Positions 1 through 8,440 of a stretch of 64,000 nt of DNA are shown here, in pieces. Location: assembly GCA_014138725.1 (NCBI GenBank), contig JACJID010000003.1, positions 682,001 through 746,000 on the forward strand. Reading direction: 5' to 3'. The DNA is from Kutzneria viridogrisea. Its GTDB lineage: Bacteria > Actinomycetota > Actinomycetes > Mycobacteriales > Pseudonocardiaceae. The notes under the pieces were generated by a model. It made no database searches and was not told the DNA's origin. It was given only the letters and a program-made list of their open reading frames with translations. A program made the translations under genes and the position numbers. The stretch's first letter is position 1; the number at the start of each line of letters is the position of its first letter.

Positions 1-2
1 GT

Positions 3-2111
3 GGGCGCACCGCCGAGGCGATGGAGCAGTACCACCGGTTGCGCGGGCGGCTGGCCGAGGAGCTGGGCACCGATCCCGGTCCGCGGCTGCGCAAGCTGTA
101 CCAGCAGGTGCTGGCCACCGATCCCGAGCTGAGCGCACCCGAGGACACGGCAAGACCGGTGCCCAGGCAGCTGCCCGCCTCCCCGCAGCGGTTCACCGGG
201 CGGCAGGCCGAGCTGGACCGGTTGGACCGGGGCGGGCCAGTGGTCATCTCCGCGATCGACGGCACCGGCGGCATCGGCAAGACCTGGCTGGCCCTGCACT
301 GGGCGCACCGCAGGCTGGAGCTGTTCCCGGACGGGCAGCTCTACGTGAACCTGCGCGGGTTCGACCCCGCGGGCAGCCCGCTGACCCCGGAGGTCGCCGT
401 GCGCGGTTTCCTGGAGGCGCTGGGTGTGCCGCCCGCGGGCATCCCGGCCGAGTTGGACGCGCAGGTCGGGCTGTACCGGAGCCTGGTCGCCGACAAACAC
501 ATGCTGGTGCTGCTGGACAACGCCCGCGACACCGCGCAGGTGACCCCGCTGCTGCCCGGCAGCCCGAGTTGCACCGCGCTGGTGACCAGCCGCCTGCAAC
601 TGGCCGGGCTGGTGGTCAACCACGGCGCCACGCTGATGACCCTGGACCTGCTCGGCGACCAGGACGCGCGCCGGGTGCTGGTGAGCAGGCTGGACGAGCG
701 GCGAGTCGCCGCCGAGCCCGAGGCGGTGGCCGAACTGGTGCGCCGCTGCGCCGGTCTGCCGCTGGCCCTGGCCATCGTGGCCGCGCGGGCCGCGATGCAG
801 CCGGACACCCCGCTCGCCGTGCTGGCCGAGCAACTCGGCGAAGTGTCCCGATTGGACGGTTTCGATGCCGGGGAGCTGACCGCCAACCTGCGCGCGGTCT
901 TCGCCTGTTCCCTGCACGCCCTGTCCCCCGAGGCGGCCCAGGCGTTCCGGCTGCTCGGGCTGGTGCCCAGCGCCGACATCGGGCGGCACGCGGTGCGCAG
1001 CCTCACCGGGTGCGGCCGGGCGCAGCTGGACGAGTTGTGCCAGGCCCACCTCGTGCAGGAGCACGAGCCCGGCCGGTACCGGATGCACGACCTGGTGCGG
1101 CTGTTCGCGGGCGAGCAGGCCGCGGCGCTGGCGGACACCGAGGCCGTGACCCGGCTGGTGGACCACTACCTGCACACCGCGGAGCAGGCCGACCGGTGGC
1201 TGCAACCGGCCCGGGAGGAACTGGCCTGGGGCACGCCCGCACCGGGCTGCGTGCCCGAGCCGATCGCCGACTCGGCCCAGGCGCTGGCGTGGTTCGACGC
1301 GGAGCTGTCCTGCGTGCTGGCCGCTCAACGGCTGGCCCTGGACCACGGGCTGCACCGGCAGGCCTGGCAGTTGGCCTTCGCGCTGCGGATCTACCAGTGG
1401 CGGCGGATGCGGATGCGGGAACGGCGGCTCGGGCTGGAGGTGGCCGTCGCCGCGGCCGAGCGCACCGAGGACCAGTACGCCAAGGTGCTCACCCGGCACT
1501 TCCTGGGCTTCGCCATGGCCTGGGACGGGGAGTTCGAGCCGGGCGAGGCCATGATCCACGAGGCCGCCGCGCTGGCCGAGCGGCACGGGTTCCGCGGGCA
1601 ACTGGTGTCCGCGACGCACAGCCTCACCACCTGTGCCGCCTTCCGCAAGGACTTCGCCGAGGCCGTGCGGTACGCCGCCAAGACCATCGAACTGGCCGAG
1701 GGCGGGCCCGCGGGCCCGCTCGCCATGGCGCACGGCGCCTACGCGGCCTACTCCCTGCAACTGGGCAGGACCGAGGTCAGCCTGCGCCACAGCCAGATCG
1801 CGCTCGAGCTCTACCGGTCCATCCAGCACCGTGACGGTGAGGCCGACGCACTGGCCGGGGTTGCCCGCGTCCTGCTCGCCACCGGCCAACCCGAGCGTGC
1901 CGTCACCATGCTCCGCGAGTCCGTGGAGATCGCGCTGGAGGTCGGCAACACGCACAACGCCGCCACCATCTACGAATCGCTCGGCACCGGCCTGTGCCAG
2001 CTCGGCGACTCCGCCGCGGCACACCTCGCGTGGCAGCGCTCCGTGGACATGCACACCGCCCACGGCCGCACCGCGGAGGCCGACCGCGTCCGCGGCCTCA
2101 TGGGCCCGTGA
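3..2111 (+). CDS. AfsR/SARP-type regulator (BTAD tail, NB-ARC, TPR-like), 5' partial
   Basis: Large STAND-type transcriptional regulator whose start lies before the window: the frame is open from the first bases and begins inside a bacterial transcriptional activation domain (LGTDPGPRLRKLYQQVL). An NB-ARC ATPase follows, with P-loop GTGGIGKTWLA, a Walker B-like strand MLVLLDNARD and a GLPLAL motif. The last ~350 residues are helical and TPR-like. In this family an N-terminal winged helix, not visible here, binds direct repeats at promoters and commonly activates secondary metabolism or differentiation. No biosynthetic cluster is seen to the right, so no target can be named. It ends in a long hairpin shared with the convergent neighbour. 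Confidence 0.88.
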   Translation, partial: GRTAEAMEQYHRLRGRLAEELGTDPGPRLRKLYQQVLATDPELSAPEDTARPVPRQLPASPQRFTGRQAELDRLDRGGPVVISAIDGTGGIGKTWLALHWAHRRLELFPDGQLYVNLRGFDPAGSPLTPEVAVRGFLEALGVPPAGIPAELDAQVGLYRSLVADKHMLVLLDNARDTAQVTPLLPGSPSCTALVTSRLQLAGLVVNHGATLMTLDLLGDQDARRVLVSRLDERRVAAEPEAVAELVRRCAGLPLALAIVAARAAMQPDTPLAVLAEQLGEVSRLDGFDAGELTANLRAVFACSLHALSPEAAQAFRLLGLVPSADIGRHAVRSLTGCGRAQLDELCQAHLVQEHEPGRYRMHDLVRLFAGEQAAALADTEAVTRLVDHYLHTAEQADRWLQPAREELAWGTPAPGCVPEPIADSAQALAWFDAELSCVLAAQRLALDHGLHRQAWQLAFALRIYQWRRMRMRERRLGLEVAVAAAERTEDQYAKVLTRHFLGFAMAWDGEFEPGEAMIHEAAALAERHGFRGQLVSATHSLTTCAAFRKDFAEAVRYAAKTIELAEGGPAGPLAMAHGAYAAYSLQLGRTEVSLRHSQIALELYRSIQHRDGEADALAGVARVLLATGQPERAVTMLRESVEIALEVGNTHNAATIYESLGTGLCQLGDSAAAHLAWQRSVDMHTAHGRTAEADRVRGLMGP

Positions 2112-2112
2112 A

Positions 2113-2171
2113 GGTGCCATGAAAGTGCCGTTCCTGGCGTTGAACGCAATGAACGGCACTTTCATGGCACC
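2113..2171. terminator. Long hairpin, AAAGTGCCGT family, between convergent genes
   Basis: Two perfect 21-base arms (GGTGCCATGAAAGTGCCGTTC type, split here for length: GGTGCCATGAAAG then TGCCGTTC) flank a 17-base loop. It begins 1 base after the regulator stop and ends 5 bases before the convergent glycosyltransferase stop. It has no U tract, as is common for high-GC terminators. Same family as the hairpins near 22.2, 44.8, 52.3, 58.0 and 60.6 kb. Confidence 0.8.
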
Positions 2172-2176
2172 GGCCG

Positions 2177-3280
2177 TCACGGGCTCGGTGGCCGCCGACC
2201 GTCGACGAGCGCCGCCAACCGGGTCGCGCGGTCATGCCAGCGCCAGGAACCGGCCATCCACTCCCGGCCGGCCAGCCCCATCCTCGCGGCGGCACCGGGA
2301 TCGGCCAGCAGCCCGGCGAGCTGACCGGCCAGGTCCGGACCTGCCACGTGGCCGGTGACCCCGTCGAGCACCGCCTCGGGTGCACCGCCGAACCGGCCGG
2401 TGACCACGGGCAGCCCGCTGGCGGCGGCCTCCAGGTAGACCAGCCCCAGGCCCTCCACGTCCAGCCCCCGGCCGAGCGTGCGGCAGGGCATGGCGAACAC
2501 GTCACCGGCCGCGTAGTAGGCGGGCAGCTCACCGGCGGGCACGGCCCCGGCGAACACCACCCCGTCACCGGCCAGCGCGGTCAGCCGGGCGCGGTCCGGT
2601 CCGTCACCGACGAGCAGCAGCACGGCGCCGGGGACCCGCCTGCGGATCTCGGGCAGCGCGCGCAGCAGTTCGTCCTGGCCCTTGCGGCGGACGAGCCGGG
2701 ACACGCACAGCAGCACTGGCCGCGCGCCGAGCCCGTGCCTGCGGCGGATGTCCTCGCGGGCGCCCGCGTCGGGGCGGAACAGGTCCGTGTCCACGCCCGC
2801 GGGCAGGTGCTCCAGCGCGGCGAGCGGCCCGAACGCGGCGGCCGTCCTGGACCTGGTGTAGCGGCTGACGAAGGTCAGCACGTCGCAGTCGGCGCCGATG
2901 CGGCGTAGCGCCTGCCGCGCCCCGGGCAGCATGGACCAGCCCACCTCGTGCCCATGCGTGCTGGCGATCACCCGTGCCGCGGGCAGGTTCGGCGCCAGCA
3001 GGGCGAGCGGGGCACTCGCCCCGAACCACACCGCGTCGCAGCGGTACGCCCACAGCACCTCGCTGACCCGGCGGCGCACCCGGACCGTGGGCAGCACGAG
3101 CGGGGACGGGTCGCGTACCACGGGGAAGGGCTGGCGGGCGTCGAACGCCTCGCAGCCGGGCCAGCTCGGCGCGTAGACGACGAGGTCCGGGTGCAGCTGT
3201 GTGGCCAGCGCGTACAGGTAGGTCTGGATACCGCCGACCCGTGGCGGGAAGTCGTTGGTGACCAGCAGGGTCCTGCGCAC
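2177..3280 (-). CDS. GT4 glycosyltransferase, PimB'-like mannosyltransferase
   Basis: A 367-residue GT4-family glycosyltransferase. The N-terminal motif VTNDFPPRVGGIQTYL and the C-terminal EGLGLVYLE (E-x7-E) nucleotide-sugar signature closely resemble mycobacterial PimB' (Rv2188c), which adds the second mannose of phosphatidylinositol mannosides at the inner membrane face. The CVSRLVRRKGQDELLRAL stretch is typical of the donor-binding domain. I chose the GTG start because it opens directly on MRRTLLVTNDFPP-like sequence and lies 10 bases after the upstream peptidase stop. The open frame runs further upstream only as a shadow of that gene. The two genes probably form one transcript. The exact acceptor is inferred from similarity and locus. 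Confidence 0.82.
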   Translation of the reverse strand: MRRTLLVTNDFPPRVGGIQTYLYALATQLHPDLVVYAPSWPGCEAFDARQPFPVVRDPSPLVLPTVRVRRRVSEVLWAYRCDAVWFGASAPLALLAPNLPAARVIASTHGHEVGWSMLPGARQALRRIGADCDVLTFVSRYTRSRTAAAFGPLAALEHLPAGVDTDLFRPDAGAREDIRRRHGLGARPVLLCVSRLVRRKGQDELLRALPEIRRRVPGAVLLLVGDGPDRARLTALAGDGVVFAGAVPAGELPAYYAAGDVFAMPCRTLGRGLDVEGLGLVYLEAAASGLPVVTGRFGGAPEAVLDGVTGHVAGPDLAGQLAGLLADPGAAARMGLAGREWMAGSWRWHDRATRLAALVDGRRPPSP

Positions 3281-3290
3281 TCCGGTCAGG

Positions 3291-4580
3291 CTACAGCTCG
3301 GCGCGCAGGTACTCCTGCCAGCCTCGCACCAGGCCCTGGGTGTCCACGCCGAGCACCTCGTGCAGCGCGTCGTCCAGCGGTGCCTTGGGATCCCCGCCCG
3401 CCACGCGCTGGTAGAGCCGCACCAGCGCGGGCTGTCCGAAGGTCTCCGCCACGTACTGGTTGACCGTCCACGCCTCCTGGTAGGCCAGGTTGATCCGGCC
3501 GCCGCCAGCGGCGAAGTCGGCGTTGGAGGGCAGTTCGGTGGGCGGGGTGCCCGCACGGACCAGCCGCGCCACCTCGGCGGCGGCCTGCGGCATCGGGACG
3601 CCGCTGTCCCGGTAGCCCACGTAGTCCGCGAACCCCTCGAGCAGCCACATCGGCGTGCCGTCCACGGTGACCCCGCGCGCGGCGATGTGCGTCATCTCGT
3701 GCCGCAGCACCACGCTGAGCGAGGTGGCCGACAGCTTGCCCGCGTTGGCCGGGTTGAGCACCACCCGCTGGCCGACCGCCGAGCGGCTGGCGTGGTCGAC
3801 CCGGTCCGCGACCGCGACCGCCGCGATCGCGTCCACCGCGAACTCCGGCCCCACCAACGCCTTCAGCTCCGCCGACGAGTCGGGCAGCAGCACCGCGACC
3901 CGCTGCGGCCACTGCTTGCCCCACACCTGGCTGACCGCACGGACATCGGCGTCCAGTTCGGCCGCGATGCGCCTGCCCAGGTCGGCGTTCCCGGGGTGCG
4001 CCAACACAAATCCGTTGGCGGCGCGCAGCAGCACCAGCGGCCCGAAGTCCCAGGGTCCGCGCCAGGTCTGGTGCGACAGCGTGCTGTCCGAGGCCAGGTA
4101 CCAGTTCTGGCCGCGCCGCGCGAACAGGTAGGCCATCGGCTTGGCCGTGGTGCCCGGGTCCACTCCCGCCAGCGAGTAGTTCAGGTCGACCTGAGGGGCC
4201 CACAGCTCGTCCGCGGAGAAGGCTGTCGGAGCCTGGCTCACCTGGTTCGGGTCCAGCCGGTAGGTCCACGCCGAGAGCGGGACCCCGTCGAGGTTGTCGA
4301 ACAGGGACCGTTGCGCCGCACGGAACTCCGGGCTCGCCTGCGGGTCCACAGTGGACAGGAACTCGGCTCGGTCGCGGTGCAGGACCGCGTCGGAACGACG
4401 GCGCAGCAACTCCGTGACCGCCGCGGTCCGGGTGTCGGTGAGCGCCGGTGCCGCCTGCACCGAGGGCGTGGTCAGGGCGGGCGTCAGCGGCCCGGCGACC
4501 GGCTGCCGCAGGAGCAGCACGACAGCGCCGAGCAGTGCCAGGGCCACCGCGGCGACCAGCCACGCCCGAAATCGAGCCAT
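3291..4580 (-). CDS. Membrane-anchored gluzincin metallopeptidase (peptidase MA-like)
   Basis: A 429-residue protein with one N-terminal membrane segment or uncleaved signal (about residues 7-25), so the catalytic part is probably extracytoplasmic. A zinc-binding HEMTH (about residues 294-298) is followed 17 residues later by an acidic residue in LLEGFADY, the gluzincin arrangement. The region before it resembles the SnoaL/NTF2-like lead domain often found in actinobacterial peptidase-MA proteins. The substrate is unknown. Immediately upstream of the PimB'-like gene, with a 10-base gap, so likely co-transcribed. The ATG start gives a clean signal sequence. Confidence 0.72.
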   Translation of the reverse strand: MARFRAWLVAAVALALLGAVVLLLRQPVAGPLTPALTTPSVQAAPALTDTRTAAVTELLRRRSDAVLHRDRAEFLSTVDPQASPEFRAAQRSLFDNLDGVPLSAWTYRLDPNQVSQAPTAFSADELWAPQVDLNYSLAGVDPGTTAKPMAYLFARRGQNWYLASDSTLSHQTWRGPWDFGPLVLLRAANGFVLAHPGNADLGRRIAAELDADVRAVSQVWGKQWPQRVAVLLPDSSAELKALVGPEFAVDAIAAVAVADRVDHASRSAVGQRVVLNPANAGKLSATSLSVVLRHEMTHIAARGVTVDGTPMWLLEGFADYVGYRDSGVPMPQAAAEVARLVRAGTPPTELPSNADFAAGGGRINLAYQEAWTVNQYVAETFGQPALVRLYQRVAGGDPKAPLDDALHEVLGVDTQGLVRGWQEYLRAEL

Positions 4581-4631
4581 AGAGGCCAGATCCTAGGGCC
4601 AAGCGGGTCGCCGCGGTGTGTGCGAACCGCC

Positions 4632-5852
4632 TCAGAACTGGCCGCAGGTGCTGGTCGCGGCCTGACCGGTGAACCGGTCGTTGAGCCAGGTCGCGGAATC
4701 ACCGGCGGCCCCGAAGGCGGCCAGCGCGTGCGAGAAGAAGAGCGTGAACGAGGCGAGGTCCTTGAACTGCACGGTGCCGCCGAGCGAGCACCAGTCCTTG
4801 GCCAGCTGCTTGCCCTGCGCGTAGGGCAGGATGTCGTCGAGCGGGCTGTGTTCCACCAGCGTGGGCACCGAGGGCTTGACCGTGCCGAGCTTCAGGTCGG
4901 CCACCACGGACCTGAACGGTTCCTGGTCCAGGTAGGCCGACACCGGCCTGCCGTCCTTGGTGAGGCTGCTGGACTGCTTGAACGCGAACTTGAAGATCGC
5001 GTCCATCGTGCAGGACTTGCTGGCCTGTACGAACAGGTCGGCACCGGTGGAATTGGCCAGGTCGAGCATGTGCGTCTCGGGATAGGCCGTGTTGATGCCG
5101 ATCAGTGAGAAACCGAGGAATCCGAACGCGTACGAACCGTCCAGGCTTTTTGCCAGCACCGACTTGTCGGCGGGCGGCGCTCCCACGTAGGCGCCCTTGA
5201 CGTTCAGTTCCGGCGCGTAACTGGCGGCCAGTTCGGCGGCCGCGGCCGAGGCCCCACCGCCCTGCGAATAGCCGGTGATGCCGACGGGGCCGTTGGCGGG
5301 CAGTCCGGTGCCGGGCAGTCGCTGGGCCGCGCGCAGCACGTCCAGCACGGCATGGCCCTCGGCGGCGCGGATCACGTAGGTGTGCTCACCGGGTGTGCCC
5401 AGGCCCTGGTAGTCGGTCTGCGCGACGGCGATTCCCTTGTCCAGCAACGGGTTGATGAACGAGCCCTGCACGCTGGCGGTGATGTCCGAACTGCCGTCCC
5501 CGGCCAGGGTCTTGGACGGGGCGCACTGGTCGCCCATGCCCGCGGTGAACGGGGCGTAGGCCACGATCGGCCGCTGCCCCGGTCCGGTCCACGGCTTGCT
5601 TGGCACCAGAACGGTTCCGGTCACCGGGATCGGCTGATTCTTCGCGTCCCGTGACAAATACATGATGCGGGTCGCGGTTGCCCCGTTGTACTTCGAGGGC
5701 TGCGACTTGAGCACATCACCGTTCTGCCCGGCGGGCAACGGCGAGGGCGGGGTGTAGAACGCCTCGTCAGCGCTGGCGGGTACTGCCGCGACGGCCAGCA
5801 GGACGGCCGTCGCGGATGCCGTGACAAGAGCACGGCGAACCATAACGCGCAT
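4632..5852 (-). CDS. Secreted lipase/esterase, LIP family
   Basis: A 406-residue alpha/beta hydrolase with a signal peptide (cleavage likely after VPASA, residue ~27). The nucleophile elbow GYSQGG puts the catalytic Ser near residue 196; SPLDDILPY and FFSHALAAF are candidates for the Asp and His of the triad. Overall it matches the actinobacterial/fungal LIP secretory lipase family, acting outside the cell on acylglycerols or other esters. The ATG was chosen over an upstream in-frame start because GGGGAG sits 5 bases before it and the signal peptide begins there. Single gene; regulation not evident. Confidence 0.82.
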   Translation of the reverse strand: MRVMVRRALVTASATAVLLAVAAVPASADEAFYTPPSPLPAGQNGDVLKSQPSKYNGATATRIMYLSRDAKNQPIPVTGTVLVPSKPWTGPGQRPIVAYAPFTAGMGDQCAPSKTLAGDGSSDITASVQGSFINPLLDKGIAVAQTDYQGLGTPGEHTYVIRAAEGHAVLDVLRAAQRLPGTGLPANGPVGITGYSQGGGASAAAAELAASYAPELNVKGAYVGAPPADKSVLAKSLDGSYAFGFLGFSLIGINTAYPETHMLDLANSTGADLFVQASKSCTMDAIFKFAFKQSSSLTKDGRPVSAYLDQEPFRSVVADLKLGTVKPSVPTLVEHSPLDDILPYAQGKQLAKDWCSLGGTVQFKDLASFTLFFSHALAAFGAAGDSATWLNDRFTGQAATSTCGQF

Positions 5853-5962
5853 GCTTGCTCCCCATTGAGTGGCAATTCCGACCTGACGCGTCGGCACCAC
5901 ACTGGTGGGTAGCGGCAAAACCCGTCAAGACAGCACGGGAAAATGCGTGCGCTGCGACAAAA

Positions 5963-7012
5963 TCAGCCGACGATACGCTTGGCGCCGAAGTAGTTGCTGC
6001 TGGCCTGGGCCAGCGGAACCACCTTGACGTTCTGGCCGGTGGTCGGCGCGTGCACCACCATGCCGTCACCGACGACCATGGCCACGTGGTAGATGTTGGA
6101 CGCCGTGGTGCCGAAGAACACCAGGTCCCCCGGCTGCAACTCACCGCGGGACACCGACTTGCCCACCCCGTACTGGGCAGCGGCCGAGCGCGGCAGGCTC
6201 ACCCCGGCCATGCGGTAGGCGTACTGCATCAGCCCCGAGCAGTCGAAGCCACCGCCGGGGGTCTCCCCGCCCCACACGTAGGGGACGCCCCGCTGGCCCA
6301 GCGCGGCCTGCATGGCCACCCCGGCGGCACCCGAGGGCCCGATGAACGAGCCGAGGTCACCGGCGAAGCCCAGCGCCTCGCGGTCGGCCCCGGTGACCTT
6401 GGACAGCGCGGCCTTCGCCTCCGTGGCGGCCTTGTCCGCGTCCTTCTTCTTCTGGTCCAGCTCGGCAAGGAGCTTCTGCGCCGCGTCGGTGGCCGACTTG
6501 GCGCGCTGCTGCGCGTCGGCGGCCCGGGACTTGGCGTCGGCGGCCTTGGTCACCGCGGCGTCGTAGGTCTTGAGGATGTCCACGTTGCGCGAGGCCAGCA
6601 TCTCCAGCGCGGTGGACTGGTCCAGGAAGTCCTGGGCGGAGCGCCCGGAGAGCAGGGCGGACAGCTGGGTGAAGTTCGCGCCCTCGTAGGTCGCGGCGGC
6701 CAGCTTGTCCACCTGGCCGCGGAAGCGCTCCTCCTCGGCCTGCGCCGCGGTGAGGTCGCGCTGGGCGGTGGAGATGTCCGCGGTGGCCTTGTCGAACTCG
6801 GCCTGGTGCGCGGCGACGGCGTCCTTGGCGGCGAGGTACTGCTGGCCGATCTGCTCGGCCTGCTTGGCGACCTCGTCCAGGTGCTTGCGCGCGTCGGAGA
6901 CCGGGGCCGGGTCGGCGGTGGAGGGGGTCGCGCCCAGGCCGACACCCGCGGCGGTCACGGCCGTGACCGCCACCGCAGTGCGCATGACGTGCTTGAGTCG
7001 GGGGGTAGCCAC
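5963..7012 (-). CDS. NlpC/P60 peptidoglycan endopeptidase, secreted (copy A)
   Basis: Secreted cell-wall hydrolase of about 349 residues: signal peptide, a long helical coiled-coil region (~35-215) and a C-terminal NlpC/P60 domain with catalytic Cys in GFDCSGLMQYAY (~258) and His in YHVAMVVGDG (~309). Such proteins (M. tuberculosis RipA/Rv2190c type) cut the D-iGlu to diaminopimelate bond of stem peptides during growth and division; the coiled coil usually restrains activity. The GTG start aligns residue by residue with the paralogue upstream (ATPRLKH versus ASDRLKY). An upstream ATG lies inside the terminator hairpin and is rejected. Locus matches Rv2190c next to pimB'. Confidence 0.88.
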   Translation of the reverse strand: MATPRLKHVMRTAVAVTAVTAAGVGLGATPSTADPAPVSDARKHLDEVAKQAEQIGQQYLAAKDAVAAHQAEFDKATADISTAQRDLTAAQAEEERFRGQVDKLAAATYEGANFTQLSALLSGRSAQDFLDQSTALEMLASRNVDILKTYDAAVTKAADAKSRAADAQQRAKSATDAAQKLLAELDQKKKDADKAATEAKAALSKVTGADREALGFAGDLGSFIGPSGAAGVAMQAALGQRGVPYVWGGETPGGGFDCSGLMQYAYRMAGVSLPRSAAAQYGVGKSVSRGELQPGDLVFFGTTASNIYHVAMVVGDGMVVHAPTTGQNVKVVPLAQASSNYFGAKRIVG

Positions 7013-7049
7013 GGCGGGCAGGCTACTCCCGGCCACAGAACGCACCGGA

Positions 7050-7076
7050 GCCGACACCCCCGGTGAGGGTGTCGGC
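7050..7076. terminator. Hairpin between the two NlpC/P60 genes
   Basis: Perfect 10-base arms GCCGACACCC / GGGTGTCGGC around a 7-base loop, lying 18 bases after the stop of NlpC copy B (minus strand). It probably ends that transcript or dampens read-through into copy A. Confidence 0.6.
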
Positions 7077-7093
7077 CCTGGTGACAGCCTTGA

Positions 7094-8140
7094 TCAGCCG
7101 ACGATGCGCTTGGCGCCGAAGATGTCGCTGCCGGACTGGCCGATCGGCACGATCTTCACGGTCTCGCCCTCGGTGGGGGCGTGCACGACCTTGCCGGAAC
7201 CCACGTACATGGACACGTGGTGGATGTTGGAGGCGGTCGAGCCGTAGAAGACCAGGTCGCCGGGCTGGAGGGAGTCCATGGAGACGGACTTGCCCACGGT
7301 GTACTGCGCGGCGGCCGAACGCGGGATGGTGACCCCGGCCTGGGCGTAGGAGTAGAGCATCAGGCCCGAGCAGTCGAAGCCGCTGGGCGTGGTGCCGCCC
7401 CACACGTAGGGCACGCCGCGCTGGGCGACCGCGACGTTCATCGCGGTACCGGCCGCACCGGCGGGGCCGACGAACACGCCGTTGTCGCCGTTGCTGTTCA
7501 GCCCGTTCCTGGCCGCACCGGACAGCTGGTTGTAGGCGGCCTGGGACTTCGCGACGGCCGCGTCGGCGTCCTTCTTCTTCTGTTCCAGGTCAGCCACGAT
7601 CTTGGCGGCCGCGTCGGCGGCGTCGCTGGCGCGCTTCTGCGCGTCGGCAGCCTTGTTCTTGGCCTCGGTGGCCTTGTTGACCGCGGCGTCGTAGGTGCCG
7701 AGGATGTCGGCGTTGCGCGAGGCGATCATCTGCAACACGGTGGACTGGTCCAGGAAGTCCTGCGCGGACTGGCCGGACAGCAGGGCCGACAGCTGGGTGA
7801 ACTGCGCGCCGTCGTAGGTCGCGGCTGCGAGCTTGTCCACCTCGCCCCGGAACTGGCCCTCCTGCTTCTGGGCCGCATCGAGGTCCTTGCCGTACTTCTC
7901 GATGTCGTGGGTGGCCGTGTCCTTGGCGTCCTGCTTGGCCTTCAGGTCGTCCTTGGCGGCCAGGTACGCCTGCTGGGCCTTCTCGGCCGCGGCACTGGCG
8001 TCGTTGAGCTGCTTGAGCGCGTCCTGCTGGTTGGCGGGCGGGTCTGCGACCGCGGAACCGGGGTTCATGCTGACCACGGCGGCCACGGCGGTCATCGCCA
8101 GTGCACCGCGCATCGCGTACTTGAGTCGGTCCGACGCCAC
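7094..8140 (-). CDS. NlpC/P60 peptidoglycan endopeptidase, secreted (copy B)
   Basis: Paralogue of the next gene, same design: signal peptide, coiled coil with many Ala/Lys/Asp heptads, and a C-terminal NlpC/P60 domain with catalytic Cys in GFDCSGLMLYSY (~257) and His in NIHHVSMYVG (~308). The GTG start has AGGAG 11 bases upstream. The two proteins share long identical stretches (for example QFRGEVDKLAAATY versus RFRGQVDKLAAATY), so this is a recent tandem duplication. Its 5' leader of up to 300 bases may carry regulation (separate entry). Confidence 0.88.
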   Translation of the reverse strand: MASDRLKYAMRGALAMTAVAAVVSMNPGSAVADPPANQQDALKQLNDASAAAEKAQQAYLAAKDDLKAKQDAKDTATHDIEKYGKDLDAAQKQEGQFRGEVDKLAAATYDGAQFTQLSALLSGQSAQDFLDQSTVLQMIASRNADILGTYDAAVNKATEAKNKAADAQKRASDAADAAAKIVADLEQKKKDADAAVAKSQAAYNQLSGAARNGLNSNGDNGVFVGPAGAAGTAMNVAVAQRGVPYVWGGTTPSGFDCSGLMLYSYAQAGVTIPRSAAAQYTVGKSVSMDSLQPGDLVFYGSTASNIHHVSMYVGSGKVVHAPTEGETVKIVPIGQSGSDIFGAKRIVG

Positions 8141-8440
8141 TGCGGTGGTGTCTCCTCACATCGTTCGCCCGCACCGGTTCCCCCGATGAACCGAGATGGC
8201 GGTGACTGCGTGTCACCGGCCACCACGACCGGCTGGTCCCCACGAAGTCTCGGGTAGGTTACGAAAAGTGAGGCCGCTCGTCCACTAGCGGCTGTCAGCA
8301 AACAGGACGAACGGTCCACTAACTCGTTCGGAGTAGGGGTCGGATACCTGTGGTGGTGAACACACCCAGGCCGTTCACCTGGTCATGCGAACCGCTCACC
8401 GCGAAACCCCGTATGCGCAAGCCAGGGCACAGTTAACTGT
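8141..8440 (-). promoter_or_regulatory. Long leader/promoter region of the NlpC/P60 operon
   Basis: No gene seen. Read on the minus strand, about 50 bases before the GTG there is a stem CGGTTC/GAACCG enclosing ATCGGG, giving a GGGGGAACC string, then GGGCGAAC; such strings also occur in ydaO-type c-di-AMP riboswitches, which often precede actinobacterial wall hydrolases. The rest of that consensus is not convincingly placed, so the riboswitch is only a suggestion. Farther upstream GTCCACTA occurs twice as a direct repeat (around 8280 and 8314). Confidence 0.35.

Noticed and set aside
2113-2358. Short ORFs starting inside the long hairpins (MKVPF type peptides)
   Set aside because: They arise from the palindromic repeat in both strands, lack ribosome sites, and end in unrelated sequence.
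3255-5108. Plus-strand open frame of 617 codons over the peptidase and lipase genes
   Set aside because: Antisense shadow; no domain, Arg/Gly/Val-rich composition typical of GC-rich opposite strands.
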